DNA of 64,000 nucleotides. Origin: Macrobrachium rosenbergii. Lineage: Eukaryota; Arthropoda; Malacostraca; Decapoda; Palaemonidae. Below are positions 24,087 through 35,211 of this stretch, piece after piece (the first letter of the stretch is position 1; the number at the start of each line of letters is the position of its first letter). Location: assembly GCF_040412425.1 (NCBI RefSeq), contig NC_089766.1:49900797-49964796 (forward strand), given 5' to 3'. The notes below the pieces were generated by a model that saw only the letters and a list, made by a program, of their open reading frames with translations, did no database searches and was not told the origin of the DNA. The position numbers and the translations under genes were made by a program.

Positions 24087-24284
24087 TTGGTATATAGAAT
24101 CCCCCAAAAGGAGGTCGTATTGTCACCACACGAGGCAGAAGAGTTGCTCGTTGAATACAACGAAGGCGTCAATTCTTTCCACGATGATACTGAATATCTA
24201 TACAATTCCTTGTATGGACAACGGTACCTATGCGAAAAGAACCTGTCATCGTTCGGAATTAGGGAAAGAATGGCGTGTGACTAA
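24087..24284 (+). CDS. Orphan terminal exon, possibly an alternative last exon of gene C
   Basis: Opens after ACATCGCAG and stays open for 65 codons to TAA, in a phase-0 frame with balanced codon use. The reading has an acidic helix (SPHEAEELLVEYNEGVNSF), then YLYNSLYGQRYLCEKNLSSF and ends RMACD. The YLCEKNL phrase resembles YCEVLL in exon 3 of gene C. Exon 2 of gene C ends in phase 0, so a splice from 21786 to 24087 would keep the frame, whereas exon 3 (phase 2) would not. The exon would therefore be an alternative to exons 3-4. Two AATAAA signals follow within 180 bases. It could instead be the last exon of an unseen gene. Confidence 0.5.
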   Translation: MVYRIPQKEVVLSPHEAEELLVEYNEGVNSFHDDTEYLYNSLYGQRYLCEKNLSSFGIRERMACD

Positions 24285-24441
24285 AAAAAAGATTATTTCT
24301 TGACGTCTTTCTTCTTCTGCAATTTTTCATACCTTTTGAATTCACTGATCATAGAATTTCAATGGCAGATATGGGTCAGTCTCCCACAAGTTCTGCTACT
24401 TGCATGTTGCTAACCATCTTTGCTTATTCGAATGGAGATTG

Positions 24442-24460
24442 AATAAATATGAGTGTATGA

Positions 24461-24465
<5 letters not shown>
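24442..24465 (+). terminator. Two AATAAA polyadenylation signals
   Basis: AATAAA at 24442-24447 and 24460-24465, 158-181 bases after the stop of the orphan exon. Confidence 0.5.

Positions 24466-24509
<44 letters not shown>
24466..24509. repeat. (TA)n microsatellite
   Basis: Pure TA run directly after the second AATAAA. Confidence 0.95.
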
Positions 24510-24511
<2 letters not shown>

Positions 24512-25010
24512 TGTAAACCAATAGTAGGTGGACAGTATATGATAACATTTTTTTGCATCAGTATTTAAATTAATTGCCATTATGGTTATCTGAAAAGAAA
24601 AAAATATTAAATTTAAATAAATTTAGTTATAAAATTTGATATAACACAAACCCCACAGTTTTAATAAACATAACACAAACCCTATTCCACCTACTGTCCA
24701 ACTACTTTCGATTCAACCTATATTATGCACTCGCAATTTGGGAAGGATGAAGACGATTTGGAGCACCAAGAGTGCAATCTGCAAAAATTTTTTTTTCATT
24801 GATTTTGGTCGGGGACAGGGGCGAGGTTGAGGTGGGGGGGAGTGTTGAGAGGTTGTCGCGTGGGTGGGTGGGTGACCTTAGTCTTTAAGGAAAAATCCGG
24901 AGTGGAAAATCACAAACACAATGAGGTTATAATTTAGATTCCAGAATCTCTCTTAATAATAATGATAATAATAATAAGTAGTAAAAGACCAGAGACATCC
25001 TACAATCCTA
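24510..25010. other. No gene seen
   Basis: Contains a short duplication (ataacacaaacccca / ataacacaaaccctat) near 24640-24685 and a G-rich stretch at 24815-24870. Confidence 0.5.
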
Positions 25011-25014
25011 ACTG

Positions 25015-25292
25015 GTCCACTGATATAGTGACTAGTGTCGTGACATGCCGATCAGATGTCGCGAGTTCGCGCCTTGCCCAGGGCGATGAATGAAATCACT
25101 GGCTCTGTATCATGATCAGTTACTGCTGCAGTGTTGGAGGGGGTCTGCGGTGGGAGGTTGAAACTAACATTCTTAGGAAGCTTCAATTTCAAGTCAATGG
25201 CCCCTTAGGTGTTCTTGTTCCATATGAATAGGTTTCATCTACCGAAATAATAATAATAATAGTAATAATAACAATAATAATAATAATAATAA
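25015..25292 (+). mobile_element. SINE-C, full-length tRNA-derived SINE with (AAT)n tail
   Basis: The 5' part looks tRNA-like: a candidate A-box region agtgactagtgtcgtgac and a B-box-like gcgagttcgcgcctt. The body follows (ggctctgtatcatgatcagt, gaagcttcaatttcaagtca, aggtttcatctaccga), then (AAT/AAC)n. Other copies are at 35697-35945, 37885-38045 and 61352-61475. Confidence 0.75.
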
Positions 25293-25678
25293 CCCCGCGA
25301 TCAGTCCTACATCAGTAATGGATCAGGTTATGAAGCCGTGTAATAACCACGGCAGAGTGCACGTAAAAATTAGCGAGCCCCATTAGTTCTGGAGACGTTC
25401 CTCGTCAAAAAAATAAGATAAAAAGCGCGAATGAGCATTTCCCGGGTTCTTTGACACGAAGATCAGACACCATTCAGTCACATCTGCCGTTTTTGCTGTA
25501 TGGATGACTCTGGATGGTCTTAACTGGGGCTCTGATTAATGGAACTTCTCAGGGAATGCTCGGGAGTCTGTGATATGAGTCTAGCCGAAGGGAAATGTTT
25601 GATGGGCATATGGACAGCATACTTTGAATTTTTTCAGATTCCTTAATTTTCTAACGTTCGTTTCGTTGCCGTCAACTG
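25293..25678. other. No gene seen
   Basis: No exon or repeat recognised. Confidence 0.5.
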
Positions 25679-25679
25679 A

Positions 25680-25995
25680 ACTGAAATGAATATTTAATTT
25701 AGGGCCAAAGGCCAAGCACTGGGGACCTTTGAGGTCATTCAGCGCTGAAACGGAAATTGACAGTAAAATATTTGAAAGGTGTAACAGGAGGAAAACCTCA
25801 AAGCAGTTGCACTATGAATCAATTGTTAGGAAAAGGTGGAACGTAAGATCGAAGAAAGGGAAAATGAAAGGAGGTACAGTACAAGGAACGAAAAGGTTGC
25901 AGCAAGGGGCAGAAGGAACGCTGCAAAGAACCCTAAGTATTGCCTACAGTGCACCGCATGAGGTGCAATGATGGCACTAACCGCCTACGGGGCAT
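25680..25995 (-). mobile_element. SINE-A, full-length copy
   Basis: Left tail aactgaaatgaatatttaat; right head ctaaccgcctacggg. Confidence 0.9.
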
Positions 25996-26535
25996 TTAAG
26001 ATTTCACTGTACATATTTTGATTTTGGTGTGTTTACGCTGCATTAGTTACCTACGCAAATGCTCATGGGCTTATTTGCATATGTACGTGTGTTAAAATAT
26101 GGACCAAATGGAGGGTGAGCGAGAAATTACTATCCCCCATTTTATTCTTTAGCTTTCGAAGCCTGCAAAGCGTTTGTAATAATCCACAATTTTTAACAAA
26201 GAACGTCCAAAACCACCATTGCTAATTCATTATCAGTTACCCAGTACACATTTCACTTGGATTTGTTTCTCGTGAAGGTTCTATAATCACCCGTGATTCT
26301 CAGGAAGGATGTTACACGGAGGTTTCATCCTGATTCAACAGGGTCAAAGATTCTCGTGGCACTGACTTCTGATTTTTTTTTTTTTCTTTTGAATCTCAGA
26401 AATTTAGACTCAAATCTGCATCCATAAGAGGATACGTTAGTTCTATTGCCAAATCACAAATAATTCTTATATTTAACACATTTATATTCCAACAGAAATT
26501 TTGAAATGAACTGGAAAACAAGTAAACAATGCTAT
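25996..26535. other. No gene seen
   Basis: No exon or repeat recognised. Confidence 0.5.
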
Positions 26536-26537
26536 TT

Positions 26538-26852
26538 TCTGTACAGCGTTTAATGCTGTATGAGCCGCAGCCCATGAAACCTTCAGCCACTGCCCGGTGC
26601 TGGCCTGTCCTATATCGTTGTCAGACGCACGATCATGGATAACTCTAATTTAAATAAAATAAAAACTAATGACGCTAGAGGGCTCCAATTTGGTATGTTT
26701 GATGATTGGAGGGCGGATGACCAACATACCAATTTGTAGCCCTCTAGCCTCAGTAGTCTTTAAGAGCTGAGGGCGGACAGAAAAAGTGTGGACGGACAGA
26801 CAAATAGTCATCTGAATAGTTTTCCTTTACAGAAAACTAACACGGCTAAAGA
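26538..26852 (-). mobile_element. Element B copy, right part missing
   Basis: Begins at ctgtacagcg and lacks the gcgccgaag hairpin and the ccaccgaaa hairpin. Ends ttttcctttacagaaaacta. The central palindrome is at about 26667-26762. Confidence 0.82.
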
Positions 26853-27236
26853 GAACAAAGTTTATAATTGCACATGTGTGGTCGATCCATTATTTACCTT
26901 TAAAATAACCATAATCACAAGTTTTATTTATTTATTTATTTATTTTTGTCATGTTTGCCACATGTTGGTGGGTCGTATTATTCTGACTCCTCTCCCTCTT
27001 ATAATGGTGGACATTACTAAAATTCTAAGGTCACATTTCTGGAAAGAGAACTTGTCATTCAATTTCAGACTCCGCCGGATGGTGGAGGCTGTGCCTTTGT
27101 AGCGGCGCCATTAAAGTGATTCAAAATAGTCGACGCGTTTGTGATGTAATTTTCCCTTTCTTTCTTCTTTAGAGATTAGTGCTGAATAAAGTATTTCTTA
27201 TTATGATCACAGAGCATAATATTTCGATAATTTGTT
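26853..27236. other. No gene seen
   Basis: Contains (TTTA)n at about 26925-26945 and nothing else recognised. Confidence 0.5.
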
Positions 27237-27237
27237 T

Positions 27238-27625
27238 TTAGTTTTCCGTAAAAGAAAATTATTGTTCCGGCTTTGTCTGTCTGTCCGCACTTTTTCTGTC
27301 CGCCCTCAGGTCTTAAAAACTACTGAGGCTAGAAGGCTGCAAACTGGTATGTTGATCATCCACCCTCCAATCATCAAACATACCAAATTGCAGCCCTCTA
27401 TACCTTAGTAATTTTTAGTTGATTTTAGGTTAAAGCTAGCCATAATCGTGCGTCTGGCAACGATATAGGCCAGGCCACCACCGAGCCGTGTTTAAAGTTT
27501 CATGGGCCGCGGCTCATACAGCATTATACCAAGACCACCGAAAGATAGATCTATTCTCGGTTGCCTTGATTATACGCTGTACGGAAAAATCGATTGCGCC
27601 GGAGAAACTTCGGCGCATTTATCAC
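27238..27625 (+). mobile_element. Element B, full-length copy upstream of gene D
   Basis: Left hairpin ttttccgtaaaagaaaa, central palindrome at about 27315-27420, a ccaccgaaag...tcggttgcc hairpin, and the right end gcgccggagaaacttcggcgc. It ends about 250 bases before the start codon of gene D, so it may lie in or beside its promoter. Confidence 0.87.
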
Positions 27626-27872
27626 TTGTTTTAATTTGTTACGTATCGCGGGTTTTTCGGATACGTTCTACCACTCGTGACGTATGTAGGGCAAGACACC
27701 TCGGCCCTCTGGCGGTTCTGACCGAACCAAACGCATGTCGTCGAGAGGTTTAAAGACCCAGAAACTGTTGAGATCATTGGAAAGACGGCAGTGTTACCTC
27801 TATAATTCATTGCTTAAAATCAAAGAAATGTGCCAGTGATATAAGTTACCGTTACTATTGTGACTTGAAGGT
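27626..27872 (+). promoter_or_regulatory. Gene D upstream region
   Basis: About 250 bases between element B and the ATG, GC-richer than its surroundings. No certain TATA box. Confidence 0.35.
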
Positions 27873-28583
27873 ATGATGAGGATAATATTGTGCATTTATT
27901 CATCTTTGTCGTTTGTAGTTCCCGTATGCAGCAAAACTGTGATATTGAAAGATGTCGGTGTGGAAACCCTTATGAAATATGAGATGGAAAAGCTCTTGGA
28001 AGCGTTTTCTGAAAACTGGACGGGTTTTGAAGAAAGTCTGAGTGTTCCGGATAAAGTGGCCAACAGCGATCACTCCCCTTGGAAAATCAACGATGAATAC
28101 AACCCTGAAAATATCATGGTTCCTAAAACTTATAGTAAAATGCAGCGGTATGCAGATAACGAGAATAAGTGGAGAGCTTTTCATAACGTTACGAAAAGCG
28201 AGTCGCCATCTCAGTTCTCCGCCGCTTCCTCGTCCGGAGACGTCGGCTCGAAGGACCGAAGTAGAAAGAGAAGAAGAAGAGGAGGGAGAAAGTCTACGGA
28301 ATTTCACGCCCAAGAAGCCTCCCCCGTCAGGAGAAGATCTGCCCCAGAGAACTTATTCTTGAGGAAGAAGGAACCGCGCAGGTGTATGGGGACAGGATCC
28401 GCTTCAGTCTTCTCCGGGGCGAACGCTCTCAACTACATGAGCTTCCTGGTGACGGTGAGCGCCCTTATTCTCAACATCAACAACAACATCAATAACAACA
28501 ACAACAACAATAACAATAATAATAATAACAACGTGCAAAACAACAACGTCAATACGAATCTCAATGCCAACAACGCCAATCAG
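27873..28583 (+). CDS. Gene D, exon 1: signal peptide, basic sites, hydrophobic block, Asn-rich tract
   Basis: Exactly 237 codons from ATG to the donor AATCAG|GTATCG, phase 0. Signal peptide MMRIILCIYSSLSFVVPVCS. The conserved helix at 33-50 (LMKYEMEKLLEAFSENW) matches MEVILQQHLRTW in gene B. Two basic clusters, RKRRRR at 131-136 and VRRR at 152-155, are candidate convertase sites, the second where the other members carry RxxR. The conserved Cys is at 171, then VFSGANALNYMSFL at 179-192, a hydrophobic run to 200, and an Asn-rich tract with up to 14 consecutive Asn, in mixed codons. With exons 2 and 3 the protein has about 296 residues. Function unknown. Confidence 0.82.
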
Positions 28584-28686
28584 GTATCGTGACTTATTTA
28601 TTATATTTATCATTTCATATTTTCTGACATCATATCAGTTATACGTTATTATACGCCTTCATACCTGTATGTCATGCGTCCAAGAT

Positions 28687-28752
28687 GCAATACATACATA
28701 CATACATACATACATACATACATACATACATACATACATACATACATACATG
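28687..28752. repeat. (CATA)n microsatellite in gene D intron 1
   Basis: Tetranucleotide run of about 16 units. Confidence 0.95.
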
Positions 28753-29301
28753 TACATACATACATAATTACATAAAAATTCAACGGTCCTATTTTGATAT
28801 AGTGACATGGTTCAGATTGCTAGACCTTAAAATTTTTGTTCTGATAATATTTTGTAGCTTTGTTTTGTCTTATTGAACTGCTGCTGTCCTTTTCTGCAGG
28901 TATTATTTTGGACACTGTCTCGTTGACTCTGACACTTGCCCTACTCCAGTTTACATTAAAAATCCTCTGTTCGTTGACTATCCCTCCCCCTCCATTGCAG
29001 AGTTTAATAATTCTCTTTTTGCTTCGATATTCCTGGCTTCCATTATCGTGTTTTTAGAAGTTAGGTCTATTGGTTCCTTAGGCATCAAAATTTTTTTTTA
29101 TTTTGCTTTACTTTACGATGTATCTTCAAAGTCCGGAATAATTTAGACTGGGATTGACTATTCCAGAGGCCTTTTCACATTATACATTTGTAGTTAAAGC
29201 TATTCATCAGCATTCCTTGAATAATTCCAGACATTATAGGAATAGGAATTCGGGCATGTCTGACTTTCTCCCCGTTCAAAATCATTTTCAGCTACAATAA
29301 C
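28753..29301. other. Gene D intron 1, unique part
   Basis: A tctgcag near 28897 could be an acceptor, but no exon with family motif follows. Confidence 0.45.
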
Positions 29302-29673
29302 AAACAAGTAAGTTTCTTCGGCGCAATCGAATTTTCTGTACAGCCGCTACAGCTTATAATCAAGGCCACCGAAAATAGATCTATCTTTCGGTGGTCTCGG
29401 TATAATGCTGTATGAGCCGCGGCCTATGAAACTTTTACCACTGCCCGGTGGTGACCTATCCTATATCGTTGCCGGAAGCACGATTTATGGCTAACTTAAC
29501 TTTAAATAAAATAAGAACTACCAAGGCTAGAGGGCTGCAATTTGGTATGATTGGTGAGTGGAGGGTGGATGATCAACATAGCAATTTGCAGCCCTCTAAC
29601 CTCAGTAGTTTTTAAGATCTGAGGGCGGACAAAAAAACAAAACTTAACTTTTTCTTTTACAAAAATAAAAATT
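29302..29673 (-). mobile_element. Element B copy ending next to exon 2 of gene D
   Basis: Begins aacaagtaagtttcttcggc and ends aactttttcttttacaaaaa. Its pyrimidine-rich last bases lie about 20-35 bases before the exon 2 acceptor, so the inserted element probably supplies part of the branch point or polypyrimidine region. Confidence 0.85.
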
Positions 29674-29694
29674 TTTATATTTTTTCTTTTCCAG

Positions 29695-29786
29695 ATCAAT
29701 ATCATGCCACCAGGACGTCGAAAAAGACGAAACTCTGAGGATTCAAAGAGATCCCACAGTGCATACCAGTGTAGGGGACCAGCAAG
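29695..29786 (+). CDS. Gene D, exon 2 (PPGRRKRR exon)
   Basis: 30 codons plus 2 bases between TTCTTTTCCAG|ATC and GCAAG|GTATAA; phase 0 in, phase 2 out. Reads INIMPPGRRKRRNSEDSKRS and then HSAYQCRGPA. Much shorter than exon 2 of B and C, like exon 2 of gene E. Confidence 0.75.
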
Positions 29787-29896
29787 GTATAAAAGTTACC
29801 TTTTAGGTTAATTATTGAGAAATATAATTGAAATATTTATGGGAGAGAGTTATAAAAAAAGGTTTCTAACACTTTACTTGTCACCCTCGACAGCAG

Positions 29897-29981
29897 ACAC
29901 CTCTCAGATGCCACCGATGTCCTGACGAAGGCGCTGACGGAAGGACCGACATATCTTCGCAAGATAAAGACTCATCACTGA
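29897..29981 (+). CDS. Gene D, exon 3 (terminal), NAGNAG acceptor
   Basis: The acceptor is a tandem CAGCAG; use of either gives the same frame with one Ser more or less. The second AG completes an Arg codon and reads HLSDATDVLTKALTEGPTYL then RKIKTHH and TGA. Phase 2 matches exon 2. A different frame is open for over 70 codons across this stretch, so the frame assignment rests on the exon 2 phase. Confidence 0.58.
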
Positions 29982-30329
29982 CGCATACAAGATTGAGTCT
30001 CAGCTTCCAGTACTTTCCAGGGATAGTTGCCAGAACGCAGCCAGAGAAGTCAGAGCTTCTGAGTGATTTTCCAGGTGGCATTTGGTCTCTTGTGTTGAAC
30101 ACCTACTCCATTAAAGGTGACATTGTTCATTAATTATCTTGACATTTTTATTTCTTCCTTCGTCATTTATTAAATGTTATTCTTGTCCTTCACTATCTGT
30201 TGACTTTTAACACTATTTATTGAATGAAAATTTATGTTTAAAACTGCTAACCCCTTATATTTGGAGGACTCCATATTTGCAAAAGCAACGGTTGAAGAAA
30301 AATGAATGCTACTTCGAGAGAATTACCTC
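29982..30329. other. Gene D 3' region
   Basis: ATTAAA near 30109 is a possible polyadenylation signal. No further exon recognised. Confidence 0.4.
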
Positions 30330-30642
30330 CGTAGGGGGTTAGTGCCGTCAGTGCACCCCATGCCGTGTACTGTAGGCATTACTTAAGGTTCTTTGCAGCG
30401 TGCCTTCGACCCCTAGCTGCAGCCCATTTCGTTCCTTTTACTGTACCTCCGTTCATATTCTCTTTCTTCCCTCTTACTTTCCAACCCTCTCCTGACAATG
30501 GTTCATAGTGCAACTGCGAGGTTTTCCTCCTGTTACACCTCTCAAACCTTTTTACTTTCAATTTCCCTTTCGGCGCTGAATGACCTCATTGGTCCCAGTG
30601 CTTGGCCTTTGGCCTAAACTCTATATTCACTTCAATTCAAGA
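30330..30642 (+). mobile_element. SINE-A, full-length copy
   Basis: Head ccgtagggggttagtgccgt; tail atattcacttcaattcaag. Confidence 0.9.
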
Positions 30643-31774
30643 AAATGACCTCAACTGGAAGGGATGGAATAGTTTATGCTTGAACTTGAGATAATACTGA
30701 GTTGGTTAGTTTGCGTGGCTGACGGGGACAGTAACCTACAAAAACGAAAAGAGAGAATGACTAGGGCAGACCCATAGACCCATTTCATATTCTGGGTTCT
30801 CTCTGAGGCCCCTGGTCGTTCTGAAATTTCGGCCCGGGACTGAGAAAAGTTCCAGGGAATAGAAAATAAAATCGTGAAAAGAATGCTGAGCAAAGATTAA
30901 ATGGATCTTTCCTAGATAGTGACCTCAAGGGTTTTTAGGGGTCGTTATCTAGGACTAATATTTGTTGGAGGTCATTATCTTTATGATATTTACAGTCTTC
31001 TGTTTATGTTTATACGGTCATTCCCAACAGCCTTAGACTAAACACGCCTCAAAGGTGGATACATACCAGGTTAAAACCCTTTGGGGGTCACTATCCAGAA
31101 AAGATCCGATTAAATAATCAAGAACATTTGCCTAAACATTGTGCATTTTCATGAACCATCGCAGCACTGACCACAGAAACATCAAAAATGTCCTGAGACT
31201 GCAAATCTTCACCAGTGGCTGAGCAATTTATTCATCAAAATGTCCATTCCCCAAAAGTCACATTCTTATCTCTTCCAGAATCTAATCACAAGTTGCCAAT
31301 CCCTACGTCCACTTTTTGTAAAAATTTCCATGAAATCCCACATATAACTTCTTGTGTAATCCAGCTCAAAAATAACCCAGCAAACAGAACGCAAAATGTA
31401 ATCATCCAGTCGGAGGTAATCAGTTACACGGCAATGTGGTATTAGTACCATAGGAAGTTTTTATTCTCTAGAAATAAGTCCATTGTTATTGTAGACGTAT
31501 CAGAAAACTCACTCAGTGTCACAGGAATCTTACAGAAACGGCAGTCAGTTCAAAACTAAATAACTGTTCACGTGATTTGTTAAAGGAAATATGCTTTTTT
31601 CCTTAAATTCCACCACAATTTTTATCAATCAGAAAACGAAAAGAAAGAAAACAGGGGAAGGGAATAGCAAATGAATAGATATAAAATCAACAAACAAACT
31701 AACATAATACTTGAATGGCTTGGGAACATTTCCCACCAGCGCCAGCAAATGACAAAGAAGTTCTTTTAAGATAA
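30643..31774. other. No gene seen
   Basis: The phrase taccaggttaaaaccctttg near 31065 resembles taccgggttaatacctttt near 9705, perhaps a shared old repeat. No exon. Confidence 0.45.
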
Positions 31775-32010
31775 CCATTTAAATCTCCCAAACCTGACCA
31801 GAGCGTTTGACTCTACAGAGACTTGAACCTGATCAGAAAGCTTGAACCCGCAGAGACCTGACCAAAACGTTTGATTGCCCAGAAACTGCGCCAGATCGTT
31901 TGAATTCCCAAAATTTAACTAAAAAAGCTGATTCTTCAGCAGTCCAAGTCGAAAAAGCTTGAGAAATCTGACCCAGAGGGTTTAAATCAACTGAAATTTG
32001 ACCGTATGAA
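31775..32010. repeat. Degenerate minisatellite, unit about 35 bp
   Basis: Loose repeats of (c)agagacttgacc-agaaagcttgaa type, about six units with many changes. Confidence 0.55.
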
Positions 32011-32035
32011 TATTAGCTAGATTACAAGTCGTAAA

Positions 32036-32335
32036 GAGAATAGAATTTAGGCCAAAGGCCAAGTGCTGGGACATATATGAGGTCATTCAGCGCTAAAACG
32101 CAAATTGATAGAGAAAGCTTTGAAAGGTTTAACAGCAGGAAAACCTTGCAGTTGCCCTATGAATCAATTGTTAGGAGAGGGTGGAAAGTAAGATGGTAAG
32201 AAGAGAATACGAATGGAGGTGCAGTAAAAGGAATGAAAAGGGTTGCAGCTAGGGGCCGAAGGGACGCTGCAAAGAACCTTCAGTAATACCTATTGACGGC
32301 ATTACCCGGCCCCCTCCCCCGCCCCCTGCGGGGTA
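32036..32335 (-). mobile_element. SINE-A copy
   Basis: Left tagaatttaggccaaaggcc; at the head the agtgcacc hairpin is deleted and the end is C-rich, cccctgcgggg. Confidence 0.88.
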
Positions 32336-32761
32336 AAGTTGTGAGTCCAAGAGTCTAGAGGTAAATGTTTGACTTTTAAGGGGTCAACTCAGGCAAATAC
32401 TTCTGGTTTTCGATTGATCCCAGAGACGAATTCCCTCACAGAAAAACAGAAATACAAATAAGTAATCACAAACACATACACACACGCCTTTAAGTACTTT
32501 CGTATTGTTGTACTTTTATCATTCTAATTATTTTATTTACATGCAAATGTCTTTTTTTTTTATTAATTTCCTTTACTGACTTAGCTTAGGAGCAACAATA
32601 AACAAAGACTTGAGGTTTTATTGTCTGTAGTTCTCACTGCCACTTTCAGATATTTTTTCAGTATGTTGTAGTCTAAAAGGCCTGAGATTAACGTGTCCCG
32701 TGTAAAAAAAGTTTATCGTGTTATTATATGGCGAAAATAACATGATTTCACAATTACTCCT

Positions 32762-32764
<3 letters not shown>
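32336..32764. other. No gene seen
   Basis: T-run near 32555; no exon. Confidence 0.5.

Positions 32765-32815
<51 letters not shown>
32765..32815. repeat. (GA)n microsatellite
   Basis: Pure GA run 490 bases upstream of gene E. Confidence 0.95.
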
Positions 32816-32818
<3 letters not shown>

Positions 32819-33303
32819 GACAGCAACATCTGTTTCAGAGTCAGCTGCCAATGCTGCTTATATCGGCAACAAGCGAGACAATGAAGTACGTTCCCACAAA
32901 AAAAATCGAGTGGTCGTTCAAGAATATGATCGGCGTAGATAGAAACAGCTGACACTAAACAGCCGGTAACAGAGGAAATGTCAAACAAATCAGAGGTAAT
33001 AGTGCGTATTTTTTTACACATAATTCCACAGCGCACGCGCTCGCCATACTGTGCAAGCACACATATGAACATGCGCCGCGTAGATTGGTAAAGTAGGTTA
33101 AGATGTCAGCGTAGACTGGCAACTCGCCATCACCCCTGGAGTTCGTTCTGAAAGGGTCCAACACTGTTGAGACCACCGTGAGTTCTTGGGGGAAATTTAT
33201 GGACGACAGAAAACCGCAGTTGTTCTTCTGACTTCGTTCTGTTGTTGACTGGACTGCTGGTGAAGAGGACTGTAGACTATAGTCCTATAAAGACTGTGCA
33301 GCT
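32816..33303 (+). promoter_or_regulatory. Gene E upstream region
   Basis: Holds the 5' leader of gene E. A CCTATAAAG at 33282-33290 is only about 15 bases from the ATG, too close to be the core TATA box. No certain promoter element. Confidence 0.35.
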
Positions 33304-34041
33304 ATGCTGATTTCGTCTGTGACAGTTATTGCCTTGTTCGTAGAAGCCACTTGGGCTGCCACGTCTCCGATTGCTCTAGACGCATTCCGTCAGGCGAGTG
33401 TCAACGACGTCGCTTCTCAGATCGAGAGACAGATGGGTGAGCTACTTGAACTGTTCGAGGTGGAGTGGGACTTGGTAAACAAAGACCTCGAGTCACTTCC
33501 GTTATCAGTTGACGATTCGATAACGCAGCGTTTTAGAAGCGTCAAGGAGGCCTCGCCGTCACGTGATTCGCAGGGGAAAACTAACGGCGCAGCCTTAGAA
33601 GCGAGCGGGATCGTCGACAAAGGCCAGGATAGAAAAACAGCTAATGTCAATGGAAGCTTCGGAGACGTTCCACTCGGAGATTCCTCGGTGGGCGGGGATG
33701 ACCAGCACATTGAGAGAGAAGAGTCACGCCCCACCACGCTGAGTGATTTAGCCGAGATCCCCGAGGCCAAAGAGCGTCGGGAGAGACAGGCCCCTCCCAA
33801 CGCCATCTACCGTCGCCAGCAGGGGCGACTGCGACCCTGCAGGAGCAGAGATGGAACCAGCTCTGTTTTCGCCGGGAGCAACGCCATGTCTTATATAAGC
33901 TTCCTCGCCAACGTTATGGCGCTCGTTCTGAACATCAACAACAACGTTAATAATAACAACAATAACAACAACATCAACAGCAATAACAACATAGACAACA
34001 ACAATGCCAACCTGAACGTCAATAGCAATAACGTTAACCAG
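33304..34041 (+). CDS. Gene E, exon 1: signal peptide, RRER site, hydrophobic block, Asn-rich tract
   Basis: Exactly 246 codons from ATG to AACCAG|GTGAGA, phase 0. Signal peptide MLISSVTVIALFVEATWA. The conserved helix at 36-58 (IERQMGELLELFEVEWDL) aligns with MEKLLEAFSENW in gene D. A long acidic, Ser/Asp-rich middle follows. An RxxR site (RRER) is at 158-161. Then come the conserved Cys at 179, VFAGSNAMSYISFL at 188-201, a hydrophobic stretch to 209 and the Asn-rich tract 210-246, with Ile and Val at intervals and Asp or Ser inserted late. Asn codons are mixed. With exons 2 and 3 the total is about 305 residues. Closest in layout to gene D. Function unknown. Confidence 0.82.
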
Positions 34042-34208
34042 GTGAGACGTCAATGTCGTTATTTATTTGGACTTTAATTCCACCTTATGTATTTATATTG
34101 CTCTATAAAGATATTGATTTTCTTAATAACTAAATCAATTTCCCGGGCAAGACATTAATGTTCTAATTAAAATATCAAGAAAGTTATAGAATGATGGTAA
34201 TTACACCT

Positions 34209-34211
34209 ATC

Positions 34212-34270
<59 letters not shown>
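34209..34270. repeat. (AAT)n microsatellite in gene E intron 1
   Basis: Pure triplet run of about 20 units; may be a SINE-C tail without its body. Confidence 0.95.
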
Positions 34271-34272
<2 letters not shown>

Positions 34273-34654
34273 AAATGTATATTTGTAATTTTTTCTCCAA
34301 GACTAAGTAAAAAATAGCTCTGCACTTAGACTTGTCGTCGTCCAACCCGTGCCAGCCTCTCTCCCAACTGCCCCTTGTTGTAAATGTAGATTGGAGGTAC
34401 CTTGGTCAGTGCTGAAATGGCACTTAACGTCCCTTGGGTCGGTACTTTCCGTCTCAACCTTTTCTCATTTTAAAAGTATGAGTACACTAAAGATAATACA
34501 ATGATAGAAGCTGCCTCTTTCATAACATTTAATGATTCTGTAAATACCGGCGTTATAAGACCTGTATTTTTTTATGAATTCTGTTGGTATGACATTTCCA
34601 AACGGGAACATGGAAGTGGAAATCAGTTATCGTGTTATTTTTCTCTCAGGTAAA
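34271..34654. other. Gene E intron 1, unique part
   Basis: Nothing recognised. Confidence 0.5.
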
Positions 34655-35020
34655 TTAGTTTTTGGTTTTCTGTAAAAGAAAATTATCGTGAAGGCTTTGT
34701 CCGCCCGTCCGCACTTTTTCTGTCCGTCCTCAGGTCTTAAAAACTGCTGAGGCTAGAGGGCTGCAAATCGGTATGTTGATCATCCACCCTCCAGTCATCA
34801 AACATACTAAATTGCAGCCCTCTGGCCTCAGTAGATTTTGTTTTATTTAAGGTTAAGATTAGCTATGATCGTGCGTTTGGCAGCGCTTTTCGGAGGCGTG
34901 CGACGGACCTTGACCGCATCTGAGGAGCAATTGAGAGCTGGCCGGTGGTAGTTGATAGCTTTATACAGCATTATACGCTGTACAGAAAACTCGATTCCGC
35001 CGAAGAAACTTCGACGCATT
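34655..35020 (+). mobile_element. Element B copy in gene E intron 1
   Basis: Begins ggttttctgtaaaagaaaat and ends ccgccgaagaaacttcgacgc. The element ends 90 bases before exon 2 of gene E. Confidence 0.85.
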
Positions 35021-35110
35021 TTTTACTTGTATTTTATAGTCGTGTTGTTTAAATTTTACGGTAAATTCAGTAAAATATCAGTGCTTGAAGAAATGATTCG
35101 TGTGTTTCAG

Positions 35111-35211
35111 GTCAACATCATGCCGCCTGGAGGGAAGCGCCGTCGGCGACGGGGTTTTGATGCCAAAAAATCACTGGCGACTCGCTCGACCTGTCAGCCT
35201 CACGAGAAAGG
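35111..35211 (+). CDS. Gene E, exon 2 (PPGGKRRRRR exon)
   Basis: 33 codons plus 2 bases between GTGTTTCAG|GTC and AAAGG|GTAAGA; phase 0 in, phase 2 out, as in gene D. Reads VNIMPPGGKRRRRRGFDAKK and then a Ser/Thr-rich end with one Cys. Confidence 0.78.

Noticed and set aside
29881..30102. Frames of over 70 codons on both strands over gene D exon 3
   Set aside because: The exon 2 phase selects another frame, and these do not match the family.
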